A stretch of 64,000 nt of DNA from Sipunculus nudus (taxonomy: Eukaryota > Annelida > Sipuncula > Golfingiida > Sipunculidae): NCBI GenBank assembly GCA_026874595.1, contig CM049311.1, positions 8,407,676 through 8,471,675 of the forward strand, read 5' to 3'. The notes beneath the pieces were generated by a model. It did no database searches and was not told where the DNA came from. It saw only the letters and a list, made by a program, of their open reading frames with translations. Shown here piece after piece: positions 12,615 to 27,800 of this stretch (the stretch's first letter is position 1; each line of letters opens with the position of its first letter). Both the position numbers and the translations under genes were made by a program.

Positions 12615-12831
12615 CTATACTTTATGGATATATTTCCTTAGCGCTGCTTTTGTTCTTCGATACGTCTCATCGTCATTTTCACCAAAGTCACATGGTGTCT
12701 TCTCACAAGGACGGCCAATTTCGACTTCTTTACGAAGTATTCTTGGTCTAATTATATCAGCGTCCTTTTTCAATAGGTCTTTTATTGTCGCCAGGGATGC
12801 AATCGGAACATCAAAGTTCACCAGGAAATAA
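12615..12831 (-). CDS. MRPS6: MRPS6 exon 3
   Basis: The acceptor is TTTTCAG on the minus strand. The first base completes a His codon (CA|T), then YFLVNFDVPIASLATIKDL and on to IHKV and a TAG stop at 12615-12617. This is the conserved S6 beta-strand plus a lineage-specific basic tail. Confidence 0.95.
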
Positions 12832-15800
12832 CTGAAAAGAGAAGATATAAATATAAGAAAATATAAAAACTAAAGACCAAAAGTATATCACTATGATTAT
12901 GGATTCAGATAAAGAAAACTTATGTAGATTTTGTAAAGGATAGCTCCATGGGAATAGGTAGCACTTTTTACTTTTTGAAGTTGAAGATTAATAAATGACA
13001 ACCATACAATAAGAATGTGATGTTATTATTAAACTTTCTTGATTTTATGTTTACTGTTTGCAGGTCCAAAGTTACCTAATGAGCATGTACTTTGTGAAGT
13101 TCCTACTTCATCACCTCTAACAATGTTCTACAGTAAAACCTCACCTAATGATCACCTCAGTTTAGTGAACACCTCGAAATAATAACCACTTTATGTTGGT
13201 CCCAATTCTTTTTTTGCTCTTTATATCAGACATGTATTAAATAAATGCTGTTGCTTTATTACGAAGAATAGTCGGATGTCAAGTTATATATATCATGTTA
13301 TAAACCATACTTTAAATCAATGTAATGCAATACAACCTCAAAATTAAAACCTACAAGGGGACCTGGATAAAGTGGTCGCATTAGCAAGGTGGTCATCTGA
13401 GTGAGATCTTAAAGATTGAAAAAGAATTGGAACCGAAAAATGTGGTCATTGTGTTTAGGTGGTTGCTAAATAAAATGGTTGTTAGGAGAGGTTCACTGTA
13501 TTTTTTAAATTTCATACCTCAAAGTAACCTTGTGATCTCTCAAAATGATTATACACTACATGCCAATAACACCCCACAGTAAAATTATTTACTTCATTAG
13601 ATTTCAGGAGAAATATGGGCAGATCATATCCCGGAAACCCTCTGATCATTTAATCCATATGATCTATGACATATTTTTTTAATAATTTAATTTTCCCACT
13701 CCAATAAACACATTACATATTATTATTAGTATGATAATTTATATATGATATTTAATATTTTTAGGTTGTTCTTCTTTCATATTTTTTTTTACAAAGGATG
13801 GTGTAACTTACTCATATATCAATCCATGCGGAATCACCAATGTGATGACCAGTGGAACATTCAATGAATATTAACAGTTTAGTTTGAATCTGATTGCATA
13901 CCAAAATGAACATGAAGACATTAAGAAAACTTATCAACAGATCTAAAGGCAAATCAGATTCAGCTGACATGTGCAGCCCCCCTGGTGGGCATTTCACCAT
14001 TTATACCGAACAAGATGTAACCTGTACACTGAAGACAATCAGGCCATACAAAAAATATTATTGTTCTGCAGATCTGCCACTCCTATTTTTTGTGGATCTG
14101 AATTTTTTATGCAAAAGAAGAGCAAGTCCTTGGTAAGTTTGTTAATTTGTGGTATGGTCCCTAAAGTCCCTAAAAAACTCTTATAAGTGTCAATAGTCCA
14201 CTCTCACCATATTTTTTTATTCTTCTATTTGCCACTCCTATTTGCCATTCCTATTTTTAACAATTTTTTTGTTAATAAGTCCTCTGAATTAATCTTATTA
14301 TAATTAGAGGATTTAGGAATAGTCCAAAACATGTGTTATTCTACCTTACAATTTGCCAATACATGTCCCCTTGCCACAAAACAATAATCATTAAATGGGT
14401 TAGAAATGTAAAGTTTCATGCTCAAATGTATTACCAGTACTGAAAATAGCTTTTTGTTGTTGTTGTGTCCATACAACAGAAATCAAATGGAAAACCTTCC
14501 ATCACCTTGGCTATTCATAAACTTATTAAGATCATTTTTAAAGATTCTTTTGTCATACATATATTTTTATAAATGATATGTTATAAGAGATATGAACTTT
14601 TCTTCTGGTAGACCGTGCTATACAGGATATTTGATTTTTAGGATAATACTTAAAGCACACATTATGGATGAAAGGTGACCATACCACATAATAGTTTTTC
14701 ATCAGCTAGGGGAGAAAGGCTGTCCTGGAAATAGGATATTAATTAATGTCCATTAACTGAAATGATAATGATTTATTTCGATCAGAGATCAGAGCAATGA
14801 ATTGAGTCTATTTTATAAGAAAACACTATAAAATAAAGATGAAACTTAAGTGGACTTCACTGACACATGTTCCATGGGAACTTCAATAACATTGTCTGAA
14901 GGGAAACTAGTTACTTCCTTTTCAATTTAATTTCTAAGAAAAAAAAATAAAGAAACCTCCCCCTTCCCAAAGACATCAATCATCACATGCCAGAACCAGG
15001 ATCTTAAGAGTGGCAGGTAATGATGAATTAGCCGGCCTTAAACGTTGATTAGCATTCATACCTTAAACGGGGTGAATCGCAGGGAATTTCACAGGTGACA
15101 ATGCTAATAATAAGCATGTTGATCAGAAGTGGTGTCGGATCACAACATGGGTGTGGCCGACGGGAAAATATGATACAGCATCAAAGATGAGACGGAAACT
15201 TCAGGTAACCTAAACGGGATGAAGATCACGCACACTGGATGTGGAGGCGACCCAGCTGATAAATAAGATAAATCGTTAAGTGATGACAAGCCCAGGTGAA
15301 CCCCTACTATCATTGCTGACATCTCCAATGAAGCATCACGCTTCCCCGGCACGCTCAGGTGACCATCTATCATCCACGCCCCGGCCGAAAGTCCTCATCT
15401 CTTTACTACACTTTCATTAATATGCACAGTCTCCCGCCAGCTCCCCGAGGACGTATATTAAGCATAATAATACGTTCCCTTGTGTCGGGGAAGAATAGCC
15501 CAGGGCCATTGTTTTAACTATCATCAACATTTACAAAAGAAAAACATCTGCCCTAACTTGATGTAAGCATATGGCATATTGGAAAGTTGGTCTGATCAGG
15601 GAAGTTAGTGGTGATGGCGGCCATATTGCCCCGGGGTGAAACGGCAAATGAACTGTAAATCTCAACGTTCATAAGAGTTCACTGTGGCCAGATGGGACAT
15701 AAACTGCCAGGCAGGTTTCTGCGCGATGCCACTGTCCTATCTCTCTTGTGTATTGAACAAGTGTCATCGAGCTGATTAGCATATTTCCTGGCTGGAGGGG

Positions 15801-18800
15801 GAAAATTTATAATAAATGAAATGATTAGGCGTTATGCCATAATAAAGTGAAGCCAACCCAGATGTTACTAGATGACACACAATAGGATGGTTACACTGCA
15901 TGCCTTGGTGTAATATGATCGCATGTGCCAAAAAGCAACAGATTCCACCAGCTTCAAACTTTTATGAACATCCACTATCACTTAAGAAAAATGTGCATTC
16001 ACTGAACTGAAAGGAAAAATGTTGCACCTGTAATTATTTTACTTGACTTTTAAATGTTATGCTCTATACAATATTACAAAAGAACTGATTAACTGTGATG
16101 AGGAGAATGAATATAATTGATGAGAATGATGAAAATTATGATTCATTATCATCCTCTCACTTATAAAAATAATAATAATAATAATAACCATCATCATCTT
16201 TATAAATATAATCATTATCATCCTCTCACTTATAATAATAACCATTATCATCTTTATAAATATAATCATTATCATCCTCTCACTTATAATAATAACCAAC
16301 ATCATCTTTCTAAATATAATCATTATCATCCTCTCACTTATAATAATAATAATAATAATAATACTAATAACCATCATCATCTTTATAAATATTATCATTA
16401 TCATCCTCTCATTTATAATAATAACCATCATCATCTTTATAAATATAATCATTATCATCCTCTCATTTATAATAATAACCATCATCATCTTTATAAATAT
16501 AATCATTATCATCCTCTCACTTATAATAATAACCATCATCATCTTTATGAATATAATCATTATCATCCTCTCACTTATAATAATAACCATCATCATCTTT
16601 ATAAATATAATCATTATCATCCTCTCACTTATAATAATAACCATCATCATCTTTATGAATATAATCATTATCATCCTCTCACTTATAATAATAATAACAA
16701 TCATCATCATCATCATAAACATACACAACCTCATTATCATTATTTTCTTTCATTTTTTAATAAATAAACAAGGTCAGTAGGAGCCTGGCTATTTATGAAA
16801 GTATTATTATCATGTGATGACCACTGGCGTGGCAACAAGAACCGAGTCTGACCACAGGTTGACAAGAAGCTCCTGCTGTGTTAATGATTTAATTTACTTC
16901 CCCCCTGCCCATACATAAACCCATGAGACCTGCTGCCGGAGCTGAGGATATCAATTTGGATTCATTTTGTTCTTAAAAGGTCCCTGTAACAATAGGGGTA
17001 GGCCTGACAAACTACTTTAGGGGAGGGTGGTCAACGAAAACCCTCCAGGCGAACTGCGACTGTTTAAGGTTGACACAGTGGTGAGCGCGTTTTGGGAGTC
17101 ATTGAATGTGGTACAACCAATTATTGGGACAATGGGGTAAAGATCTGGACATTGATGAAGAAAACTATAGATCCATTTCCCCTGCAGGGCTAAAAATTTA
17201 TTACAAATCCTTTCCTCGGTGTATAATTAACACACTCAATGAGATGATGTTGTCACTCAATATGTTGTAACACCAGGTCAATTTGTACATTAAACAAACA
17301 GTTGTTTGCTCATCTTCAATAGGTCTGTCAGGTAATCAGGTATGAAGGTACCTTTGGCCATCAATAAATCAATTACAGGTGTAGACAGGCACAGCTTGGG
17401 GGAAACGTACAGTCAACCTGGCTTATCTTATTTCATACACTGGTGACAATGTTACAGTGTTTTGGAGATTTTCCTGTTTAAATACTTAATTATATCAGTT
17501 CTCTTGAACAATTATAACAATCTTATGTTTTAACTGCTTCCTTTAAACTTCATACACTTTTTGTCAAAATTCATTTAAAATTTTGAAGTGTTTAATTTTG
17601 CATCATATATATAAATAATTTAAATAGTTTTATTTTACATTAATATGATTTAAATTCTTTGAATTAAGTAGTATTTGTAATTTCTTTAATCTTGCAAACT
17701 TTGCAGGTAATCACTTGCATTGAATTTGTTAATATATTTGATGTTTATTGAAGGCAGACCAATCTAAATAAATGACAGAAATATTATTATCTTATACAAG
17801 AAAGTCTCATATTTTCCCTATTCTGTAGATAACTTTTTTAATTGATTTTTTTCGTACAGGTCCATAAAATTAACAGTTCCACAACATTGGTTCATATAAA
17901 CCATAAAATTATAATTTTACAACATTTATAATCCATAATATATCAGCTCTGATGGAGAATGTACAGAAGAAGCAGCATAAAATAAGAGTGCAAGAGTGCA
18001 TGATACAACTGTTACAGGTCATGTGACCTCGTTAAATATGCACAGATTAGCCAAAAATTGAACTCTGATGAGAAATCTTGTCAGTTAACATTCATAGTCA
18101 AACTGTGTGTCATAAAAAGATTCAATTCCAAGCAATTTGTCATGGCACCGCCCGCATCAATTTTAACCCCCCCCCCCCCCCGCATCAAATTTTTTACTTT
18201 AATTTTCATCTTTCAAGAAGATATAATAATACAATTTTGATAAGATTTCTTTTGTTATGTAGTACTTTTACCTGTTAAGCAAAAGAATTATGTTATTATC
18301 ATGCTTTTCCCTGATCCCATGACATTTTCATTGAAACATACAAAAAAAATTGCCTGCTCCCACTGATTTAAAAAAGTGCATGAGAACCATACCTTTTTTT
18401 GGCCTTATCAAACTATTATTGACATTCTGATAAATTAAAAAAGACTTTTGTAACACCTGATAAAAATCAGTTTCCAGCTGAGAATTAGAACAGTTGCAAC
18501 CCTAACCTGCTAAAAAAAAGAGGTTTCAAGAGCTTCCTGTCCTGAAATTGTGGACCAAAGTTCAGGGATTTACAGTATTCTTTATTTATAATTGGCTGAA
18601 GTGTAAGCAAGTGTAACATGATATGTTAATTAATATGACACTTATGTAAAAATAATAATTCTTCCTACTATAATTTGAAGATTTAGGCATTTTCCAAAAA
18701 AAGTGTTAACCTATATAAACTTTGCTGATGCAGATCACCTTGGAATAAAACTCTCTCCATAGAAAGATTCTCTCCTGCAGTGTTGAAAAAAAAAATCATG

Positions 18801-21800
18801 ATTTTTTTTAAATAAATCAGATTATTTTTATTTAAATCAGATTAATTTGATTCCAATCAATGTTTATAATATTTTTAAAACTGACTCAAAGGTACCAATT
18901 TAAATCTGCTTTAAAATCAAATCAGGTATTTAAACTGTATAATTAATATGCAGATATGCCAAAAATAAAAAGTATATAAATAAATGCTACAGTCTATGGG
19001 ATACATTTTTTTTCATTAAAAGAAGCATATATACATACACATCATATTCTTAATCTGGCTTTATAATTAGCTAACCCATAATACCTTTACTCTTTACCTT
19101 ACTCACAAATTTAATTAATTAGATTTTAATTAATTTATTCATAACCAATTCACAATTTTTTATTAACGTCAAAATAAAGGAAACTAAACAACATATATTG
19201 TTCCACAGACTATGGGGAGTGAGCAGTTAATTTTGAGCAGGTAATGTACAGGTATAGAGAAACTATTGGAATTTTTATCAACTAGCTCAGTCTAGTTGAA
19301 AGAATACAAAGTTGAAATGGTGCATATGAATAACACACGAGTTTAGTTCATTTTGATACAGGTCTGTTGTGGCAAGAGCAAAAATTGTGGCAAGAAAAAC
19401 ATTTAGCAACATCATGAAATATTTGGTGCTCATTCCCCATCACAACTTACTTACTTACCTCCCCCCCCCCCCCAAAAAAAAAAAAAAAGAACAACAAAAA
19501 TTGACCTATGAAAAATGAGCCACACACTGTAAAAAAATTACCTTAAATTATAATGTGGCCTAAATCAACTATGCTTTTACCAATTCATGTTTTGTCTATA
19601 GACACAGGTTGCTCAGCTGTTCTGAGTCTAGCCTGTTCCAGAATTTTGAGTGTGAATGAATCAAAAAGTGTATTCACACCATTTCCACACCATCCTTGGA
19701 AGACCCATTACCTATCACCTTTTTACAAAATCATATCGTCTAATTTTGAAATTATGATTTAAATCAATAAGGGCTGTAATGGTTTCTGCACTGTTGAAAC
19801 AACTGATGCTGTGCAAGTATTTATAAAGTACTGGTACACTGAAATAGGTAACTGGCTCCAAAGAGTTGTGAAAATACGTCTTAAACCAGCTTATTATCTA
19901 AATTAAATGGCCCATTTCAACTACCTGGAAGAGAATATATTTGCCAGTCAATAAATTATTACATGATTTACATTTAATCTTTCTGGAACATCAAAAAACC
20001 AATATAAAAAAAATCAAGATTTTTTTGCTCTGATTTTTAATCATGTTAATCAATGATTTAATCTAATCATTTAAATCAACCAACCCTGCTTGCCTGGGCA
20101 CTGTTCGACACCCTTATCAAATCTTGACAGGTTTAATTCTCCTAGTTTCTCTAAACCACTCATGGTCCCTGACAGTCTTCATACACACCAAAACCCAGAT
20201 GTCACAGGTGGCATGTCGAAATTATGGGTATACTGCTGGTAAACATAATATCTATAATTCATGAATATAAATCCATAGCTATACCATGACTGGAGGGTAC
20301 ATATATCTCTGAATAATTTCTCATAAATATCAATGGCTTTCCTGTGATAAGAAATTTAGCTCTATTCACCCCCCCCCCCCCCCACCCCACCCCAAAAAAA
20401 GCTCGAATTCCAGGTTCTTGAAGTGAGAATAACTGAAAATAGATCTCTTGCTATTTCACTAATCAAATACAGATATTCCTCTATGAAGTAATATTGTGCA
20501 GCAGTACTTATGAAATTTAGAAAATAGATATGGATATTATACACTGCTAATTTTGACTACTTTATTTGTATTAAAAACTGTTAGGTCTTTTATCAAAATG
20601 GATATAAAATACTGCCAATTTTGTAATGGTTATGAATATTAAATCCTGCTAGCTATGTTACTGACACAGATATTAAATGCCAGTTTTATTATCAACATGG
20701 ATACAATTATCAAATCCTGAAAGTTTTGATACTGATATGAAATTTAAATACTGCTACTTCGATCACTACTAATTTTGACCTTCATAAGAATAATAAATAC
20801 TGATTTGACAATTTTGTTATTGATGTTAATATTGAATATTGCTAGTTTTGTTTTTCATATGGATATTAAGTACCCGTTTTGCCACTTTTGTCATCATTAA
20901 GGATATCAAATACTGCCTTTTTTTAAAGATATATATATCAAATATTCCTAGATTTTTTTAAGATATGGGTATTAAATACTGCTACTTATTTAATAAAGGT
21001 GGATTAAATACTGCTAGTTTTGTTACCAGTCTACAGATGTTAGTTTGCTTTTTCAGTTGAACTATCACCCATGTTGACATTTTAGCCTTAAAGTTAAATA
21101 AACCTTACCACAATAATATTATATATATTAATATAAATATATTTGTGAAGGAAACATGGATATATATAATAATATACAGGATAATTTTTTTTTATTTTAC
21201 AATAAAATCCATTGAGAAATTTAAAATAAATGTAAAAGCATTTGTAGGTAAAACATTTACTACATTTGTATATCAGAAACAAGGGACCCATGGGTCACGG
21301 TGCTCAGCTGATCGTGATTGTACTATAAATGTTTCTCCACTGTTAAAATATATTGAGTCGATAAAGCTTATGAATATCATGGACATGTTGGGCTATTATA
21401 AAGGAATGTAATGTAATATGTGAGTAAATGATAAATGAAATTACCTGACTGATGGATTAATAGAGTCAAATATAGTGGTTTTTTTTATATTTATTTAGGA
21501 GGGGTTGAAAATTGTGATATATTTGAGCAAATATGAATGCAATGACAGCAGTAATAAGCAGTAGTAGAATGATGATAAGGCTATTTGTTGAAGGATCTAA
21601 AGTGTATGGTAGTCTGCAAGCTTTCAATTTGACAGATATGATGTTATGATTAACTATGCTGATGAAGTGATTTATGAATTTGTGACTGTATGACACAATT
21701 TCTCTTTAGTCTTGACAAGGTACATTATTGTGATGCCCACTATGTCTACATATTACACAATATTGACATAATTTCTGGCATGTACATAGGTACCTATGGA

Positions 21801-24800
21801 CGAATAGTTATACAAAATATTAAAGTATAAATATATCTGATTCATCTTGTTCTTGCTTACTGAGGCTGACTTTGGGATGGGGTTCGGAGAAGGGAAAAGT
21901 GAGGGCAGCACGAAGGTGGATGTAGAAATATTCTATTGTAATGTTTTTCATTTATATAAGAATATGAAAAGCTAAGAGGAAAGGGGCCCTCCTACTTCGT
22001 TATAGTAAAGTTCTAAATATGATTGCAAACTAATACTCTGACAAGACTGTCATGAAGAAAAACAGTAAAATTTTGAGATACTGTGATGCATATAAAAATT
22101 TACAGATGGGCAGGCAAGTGGACAGAATTGACGATTACCTATATTTCACTTTTAAGGGAATAATGCATTTAAGTTTATATTTAATCCTATTTTTTTTAAG
22201 CATATCAACTTTTTCCATTAAGAAGTTTTTATCTGAATCATTTTTTTATTCACAGGCTTTATAAATTTTTAATAAAAAACCTGAAAATATAAGTTAAAAT
22301 ATTAGAATTGTTACAAAAGTTGCAATCATTATATATACAGAATAAAAAACTGAAACTATAAGTTAAAATATAAGAATTGTTGCAAAAGTTGCAATCATCA
22401 TATATCCAGAGTGTAGCTCATATTGGGTCATATTATGCATACACATATATTTTTTTATTTTTAAATCATAAATGTTTAAACTGAATTTAAAAGAAAATAA
22501 TGCCACAACATGGCATCTACAAGAATATTCCTTGAATCACTATTAAAAAGTTTTGCACATTGGAGTTTTCTGTACATGCTTAATTTTATTCACCAAAATA
22601 AAATAAAAATAAATTTGATGAAATAAAACATCTTTTCAAATAAAGTATACACACTGTTGGTTGAATGAGAGACAAACAATATCATTGTGCTAATTACTAT
22701 CCCAGTTTTAATTTATTACTGGAATTAATAGTCAATTTCACACCTGGTGAAGTTTTTACTCTTCTGAAGTAAGGCATTACTTATCTGATGAACATCCACA
22801 CTTTCATAACAATACACCACTTTGTGGACACAATTAAATGTACACTTTAATCATTGTAACCCTGGTGGTACAATACATAATTTAAAATGTAGCATAGCCT
22901 AGAATAAGAATGAATCAAATACAGAAAATAATAACATTCATCTAGTTTATGCACCATCTGGGGGGGGGGGAGTGCAGGGCAGAGGGGAAGCCTGCTGGTA
23001 GTGGCCAAGCTGACCCAAGGCAAGCTGCCTGGGGTGTGTTACATAATGCAAGTGAAGGCTGTACTACTAGGTGTGCTAGATGTAAACAACACTTGACATG
23101 GTGTATGAAAACATGAATAAAAGCTATTCTTTCCAATCAATTTCTTTGAAATTTCAGATTTTATAAGATTAAATCCTTATGTATATATGCTGTGAAAATT
23201 AAATCAACAGTGCCAAAGTTGGACAAAATTTAAGGTGTTGATTTTTTATTTATGCTAATAACTTGAAAAATTTGCAAAATTCAGATCTAATTTTGGGTAA
23301 ACAATTGAATCTTGATTAAATAAAGTTATATTCCTGAAAAAAAGTCTCTAGGTTCAGCAATTCTCATGTTAGGTGAGTAAATATATTTCCTGATTTTTTT
23401 AAAAATTGCATTATGTTTTGGCCCATAACTTCAAAATAATACCCAATACTGACCTAATTTTTGGTATGTTCATAGAAAATGTATGAAAGAATGTGAATAC
23501 TAAATACGATCAAAAACAGATCAGTGGTTTTGATATTAGGCAGCCTTGAAGTGTAACAATGGCTTCTTTTTAATGGAAAACAGAGTTTTTTTCCTTAATA
23601 TCTCGAAGGAATGAAGTCCTAATGACCCAATTTTCCGTATGGTAGGAGATTTTGGGGACATCTAAAATTATGCCAACAGCCTGGGGAGCATAGAGATGTG
23701 CACTGAATGACCTACAGTCATCAAAGTGGACTGCTTGACAATGTAAGGGAATACAACAAGAGCCTCCCAAAAAATTCAATAACTAGCCTAATTTTGCAGC
23801 ATTTATTTTCAAATTTCAGATTTTCAACAGATTAAATCCTTATGTATACACGCTGTGAAAATTAAATCCACAGTACTTACAGGAAAAAAACGTGCCAAAA
23901 CGTGGGCAAAATTTAAAGTACCAATTTTATATTTTTGCCAATATTTTAAAAAATTTAACAGATTTTGATCTAATTTTTGGTAAACAATTAAATTTTGATC
24001 AATTAAAGTTGTATTACTGGAAAAAAAGTCCCTACCTTTAACACTTTTGGTCTTAAGTGACCAAATATATTCCTGATTTTTTTACAAAGTCCATTATGTT
24101 TGGGCCCATAACTTTTTTAAATTATATAATACTGACTTAATATCTGGCATGTACAAAGGAACTATATAGAGGAATATTTATGGTAAATATGAAGAAAATC
24201 AGATGAGTGGTTTTGATATTAGGCAGTCCTGAAGTGTAAAAATAGATTTCTAATAAAAAATTGAGGTTTTTCCTTAATATCTCGAAGGAACGAAATCCTA
24301 TTGACCCAATTTTCGGCATGGTAGGAGATTTTGGGGACATCTAACTGTATGCTGAATTTCAGATTTGTAGGTCCAACGGTGTCGAAACGTGCCAGTCTTA
24401 CGGACGGACATCCGGACGGACAGACGGACGGACGACGGACAATGGACCTCGACTATAGCTCAGATGACTTATAGTCAGCTGAGCTAAAAAGCAACAGAAC
24501 TGTGTTGTAACTAAGAGAGATAAGGGTCTATCAGATCCACTTGATATGAATATATTTAAGTAAGTTATATTATAGATATAAGTGTTGTTGGATTTTTATT
24601 AGAGTCTTTATTCTAATTTTCATGATCAGAAACAAATAGTGCCCTAGACAGATCAATATGATCATCATGTGATTAGTAAGATTATGGTGATAGGCTAATA
24701 GCTACTAAGTGGTTGCTTGAGTCAAGAGTTTTTTACTCAATTCTGTCATAATACCAGACACGTACTGTTCATATACTGTTGTTGTTCCCTAATTGTTCAC

Positions 24801-27800
24801 AAGGGTTTCATTGGCCATATTTGCGAAATATGAATTATTGCAAAAATCAAACCTTTCTGAATAAGATGTTCCACCGTGGAAGGAAAGACTAAGATAAAAG
24901 ACCTTGTATGTTCAAACAATGCTATAATCATGATATCAGATCTTCCAATTATGGGCAATTAATGAACAATAATTTCAACTAATTTGATCTTCCCTTTTGG
25001 TCTCTCTCTAAAAAGGAAGATTTTGGCACATATTACTTGATATAAAACATTCATATAATAAAGTTTTACTAATAAGTTTCATATAATACTGGTTTCACAT
25101 AATAATGGGTTTTAATATGGTGAGAAAGCATGAAAATAAAACCTTGCAAAATACTGAAAAATTAAAAATTTTTCAAAATATTAACCCTGTGAATATGAAG
25201 CCATCCACAGTATGTTTATGTTACTGCTCACTTTAGGAATTCAACATCAATAATATAATATATATTATATATAATATGTAAACATTACTCCTCTAGAGTT
25301 AACATTAAAAGAAACTAAAGGTTGCTGTGTGTGTATAAATTTATCACAGAGCTCTAATATATATTAAAGACAACAAAATCTAAAAGACTGCTTATAATCA
25401 ATGTGATGTTATACTCCATAACAAGGTGATTACTACAACTACAGTTGAATTATGGTGGTACTTAATGTTATTAAATACTTCTGCTAACAGAGGGCAGCAT
25501 CAATGCATACCAGCAGGTGACAGTTGGTGCACCACATGCACTGTAGAGGGCAGCACTGATCAGGTAAAGTGTTGGTCATAAAAATTGCATATATCTTCCT
25601 GTAGTATATTTAATACTGCATTTATACAGTAACACCAGATCAGTTGCACACAATGACCGGTTCATGTAGCTTAGGCTGACTATGATAGAGCAGAGAACCA
25701 GTCTAGTGTAAACAGAAAAATGTCCCAGGGCCCAGTTGTGAAGCACATGAACCACCCTGCAGAATCTGACTCACAAGAGTATGACTTGGCTGTTTAGGGA
25801 TTGTGGGTAAAGAAATTTTCCCCACAATGCATTGGGACTTCCATATACACCCATGGCACAGATATAAATGTAATGATTAGAGTAGATATACGGTAGGTCA
25901 TATAAAGATGTTGTATAGAGTTTTGTTTCAAGGAAAATTACTTGAAGATGAATGTTTCCATGACACACTCAGAGGAACAAGTAACATGAGAAACTGAGAA
26001 ATAAACATAAACTCATCAGGTATTTATATGTTCAATGCAGATGCAGCAGGGTTTTTGGATTTTGATTGAGAAGTTTGACCAGTAATCCCAGCTGTGCTTA
26101 CAATCCCTAACTGGAATGGATTTGTTTTGAGTGAACAGACCTCCCTGCAGAGATTGCCATGGTCAAGGACAACAGACATATGAAACATTGTCTATGAATT
26201 ATCCTAATGTTTGTCATCATTTTCCTGTCTTTAATATCTGTCTGTCAATGCTATATAACTGTGTACTGAATGATCTTTCAAAATTTATAAGATATAAATA
26301 GATCCTCAATGTACAACTGTACAAATATGGTACCATGTATATCCAGGAAAAGTTAGAAATATATATAAAATCATCTGATAAAATTTCAGATAAATCTAAT
26401 ATGCCTTGAATGGACAAATGTTATAGACATTTATGTGCTGAGACATACCAGTAGTGAAAATCTGAAAATTAATTAACATTAATTAGCAACCATAAAACTG
26501 AACCTGGTAAAACCTGAATGCAGCTATTGTGAACTGTATTTTATTTACCTGCCATTTGTTAATTTGTATTTAATTCATTAACTTATATAAGTTATAATAA
26601 TATGTATGAACATAAGATGTCATCTACTACTTTCTTGAACTTCATGGTGTGTTCATTACATCATATCCACACACCTGTAGGTATGAGATGTGACAGTTTT
26701 TATTACCGGTAGTTGAACAAACTCAGGATGCACAGCCATGCTGCCCTCTGCTCGAGACTAGTTAAATTAAAAGGAAATCACCTGCTTCAATCGAAATGAT
26801 ATCATTTTGGTGTCAGTACATTTCACTGCTGCTATCAAGATGTTTCAAGTCATGGAGAGTTTACCAACGACTGTAAAAAAACAGCTGACAAGACCAGCTG
26901 GAAGAGCTATATGCCTTCACATGGTTATAACTGTCCCAGGACTGTTTGAAAACAGTGTTTTCAGATTTTCTTTTATACCATCTAAACCTTTTTTATAGGT
27001 CCACTAAACATGTACCTAGTCTAAAAGCTCAACATATGTTCTATATTTTGGAATCTGAAAACAATGGAATTTACCAATACTTGTGAGCTCATTAAAGTTT
27101 TTTAAAAAAATTATTGATTTCATATATTTTAACTTTAATCTGAAATTATTTCACCATTAATGACTGTTACTTTCTGGTAATATACAGTGTATGAAGCTTT
27201 AAAGATATATTCTAAACAGTGTTTTTTGTTTAGTTTATGCTTACATTGTGTGATGGGAATCATTTTACAGCTTTTTTTAAAAGATGATATTATTTGAGTA
27301 CATTTAAAACTTACATGCTGCCCTGAGCTATTCGGTATATTAAACAGGTATGCTGGAATAAATTATTTTTTTTTGTAAAATACAAGATATTGATAAAAAT
27401 ATGCTATTTGCTAAGATGTGTCAGAAGACAGTATATCAGAAGTTATACATTTGGTATAAATCTAAGTAGAGGCAAATGAATACAAACAAAATCCAAGTTC
27501 TGATGTCCTGTTCAGTTGGTTTTCCCATTCTTTTTTTTTTATATTTATTTTACATGTGCAAGCAACTTAATGTCAGAAACTATCAGATGAGACAACGTGG
27601 GAATTTAAGAAAATCCAAGTAAGTATAAAAATAAATATACTGAATTGTCCTTGCAGATTGGCAAATGATGATAGCATTTTTTAAAGAGAGGAGGAAGATG
27701 TGATACAAGAGAGACATGTGATGTAACCAATTCAGCTTTATTTAGCCAAGTACAAATACAATTGGTACTATAATAGTGACTTCTATAATTTAGAATTCCA

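Noticed and set aside
12568-12831. 87-codon plus-strand frame
   Set aside because: Antisense of MRPS6 exon 3.
16057-16767. Long frames of 227 (-) and 216 (+) codons over the 16-kb repeat
   Set aside because: Both are translations of a 54-bp minisatellite; low-complexity Ile/Met or Asn/His strings on opposite strands.
22942-23136. Frame [13 protein letters not shown]..., also present at 43681-43872
   Set aside because: Part of the dispersed repeat, crosses a poly-G/C tract whose length differs between copies and breaks the shared C-terminus.
24137-24340. Frame MSPKSPT..., recurring at 29811-30023 and 43094-43363
   Set aside because: Translation of the repeat's terminal module; the three versions diverge with frame-breaking changes, so no sign of selection on protein.
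24450-24490. Helitron 3' end (hairpin then CTAA)
   Set aside because: The hairpin overlaps the CTAA itself, the next base is A, and there is no TC 5' end or Rep/helicase frame; class left open.
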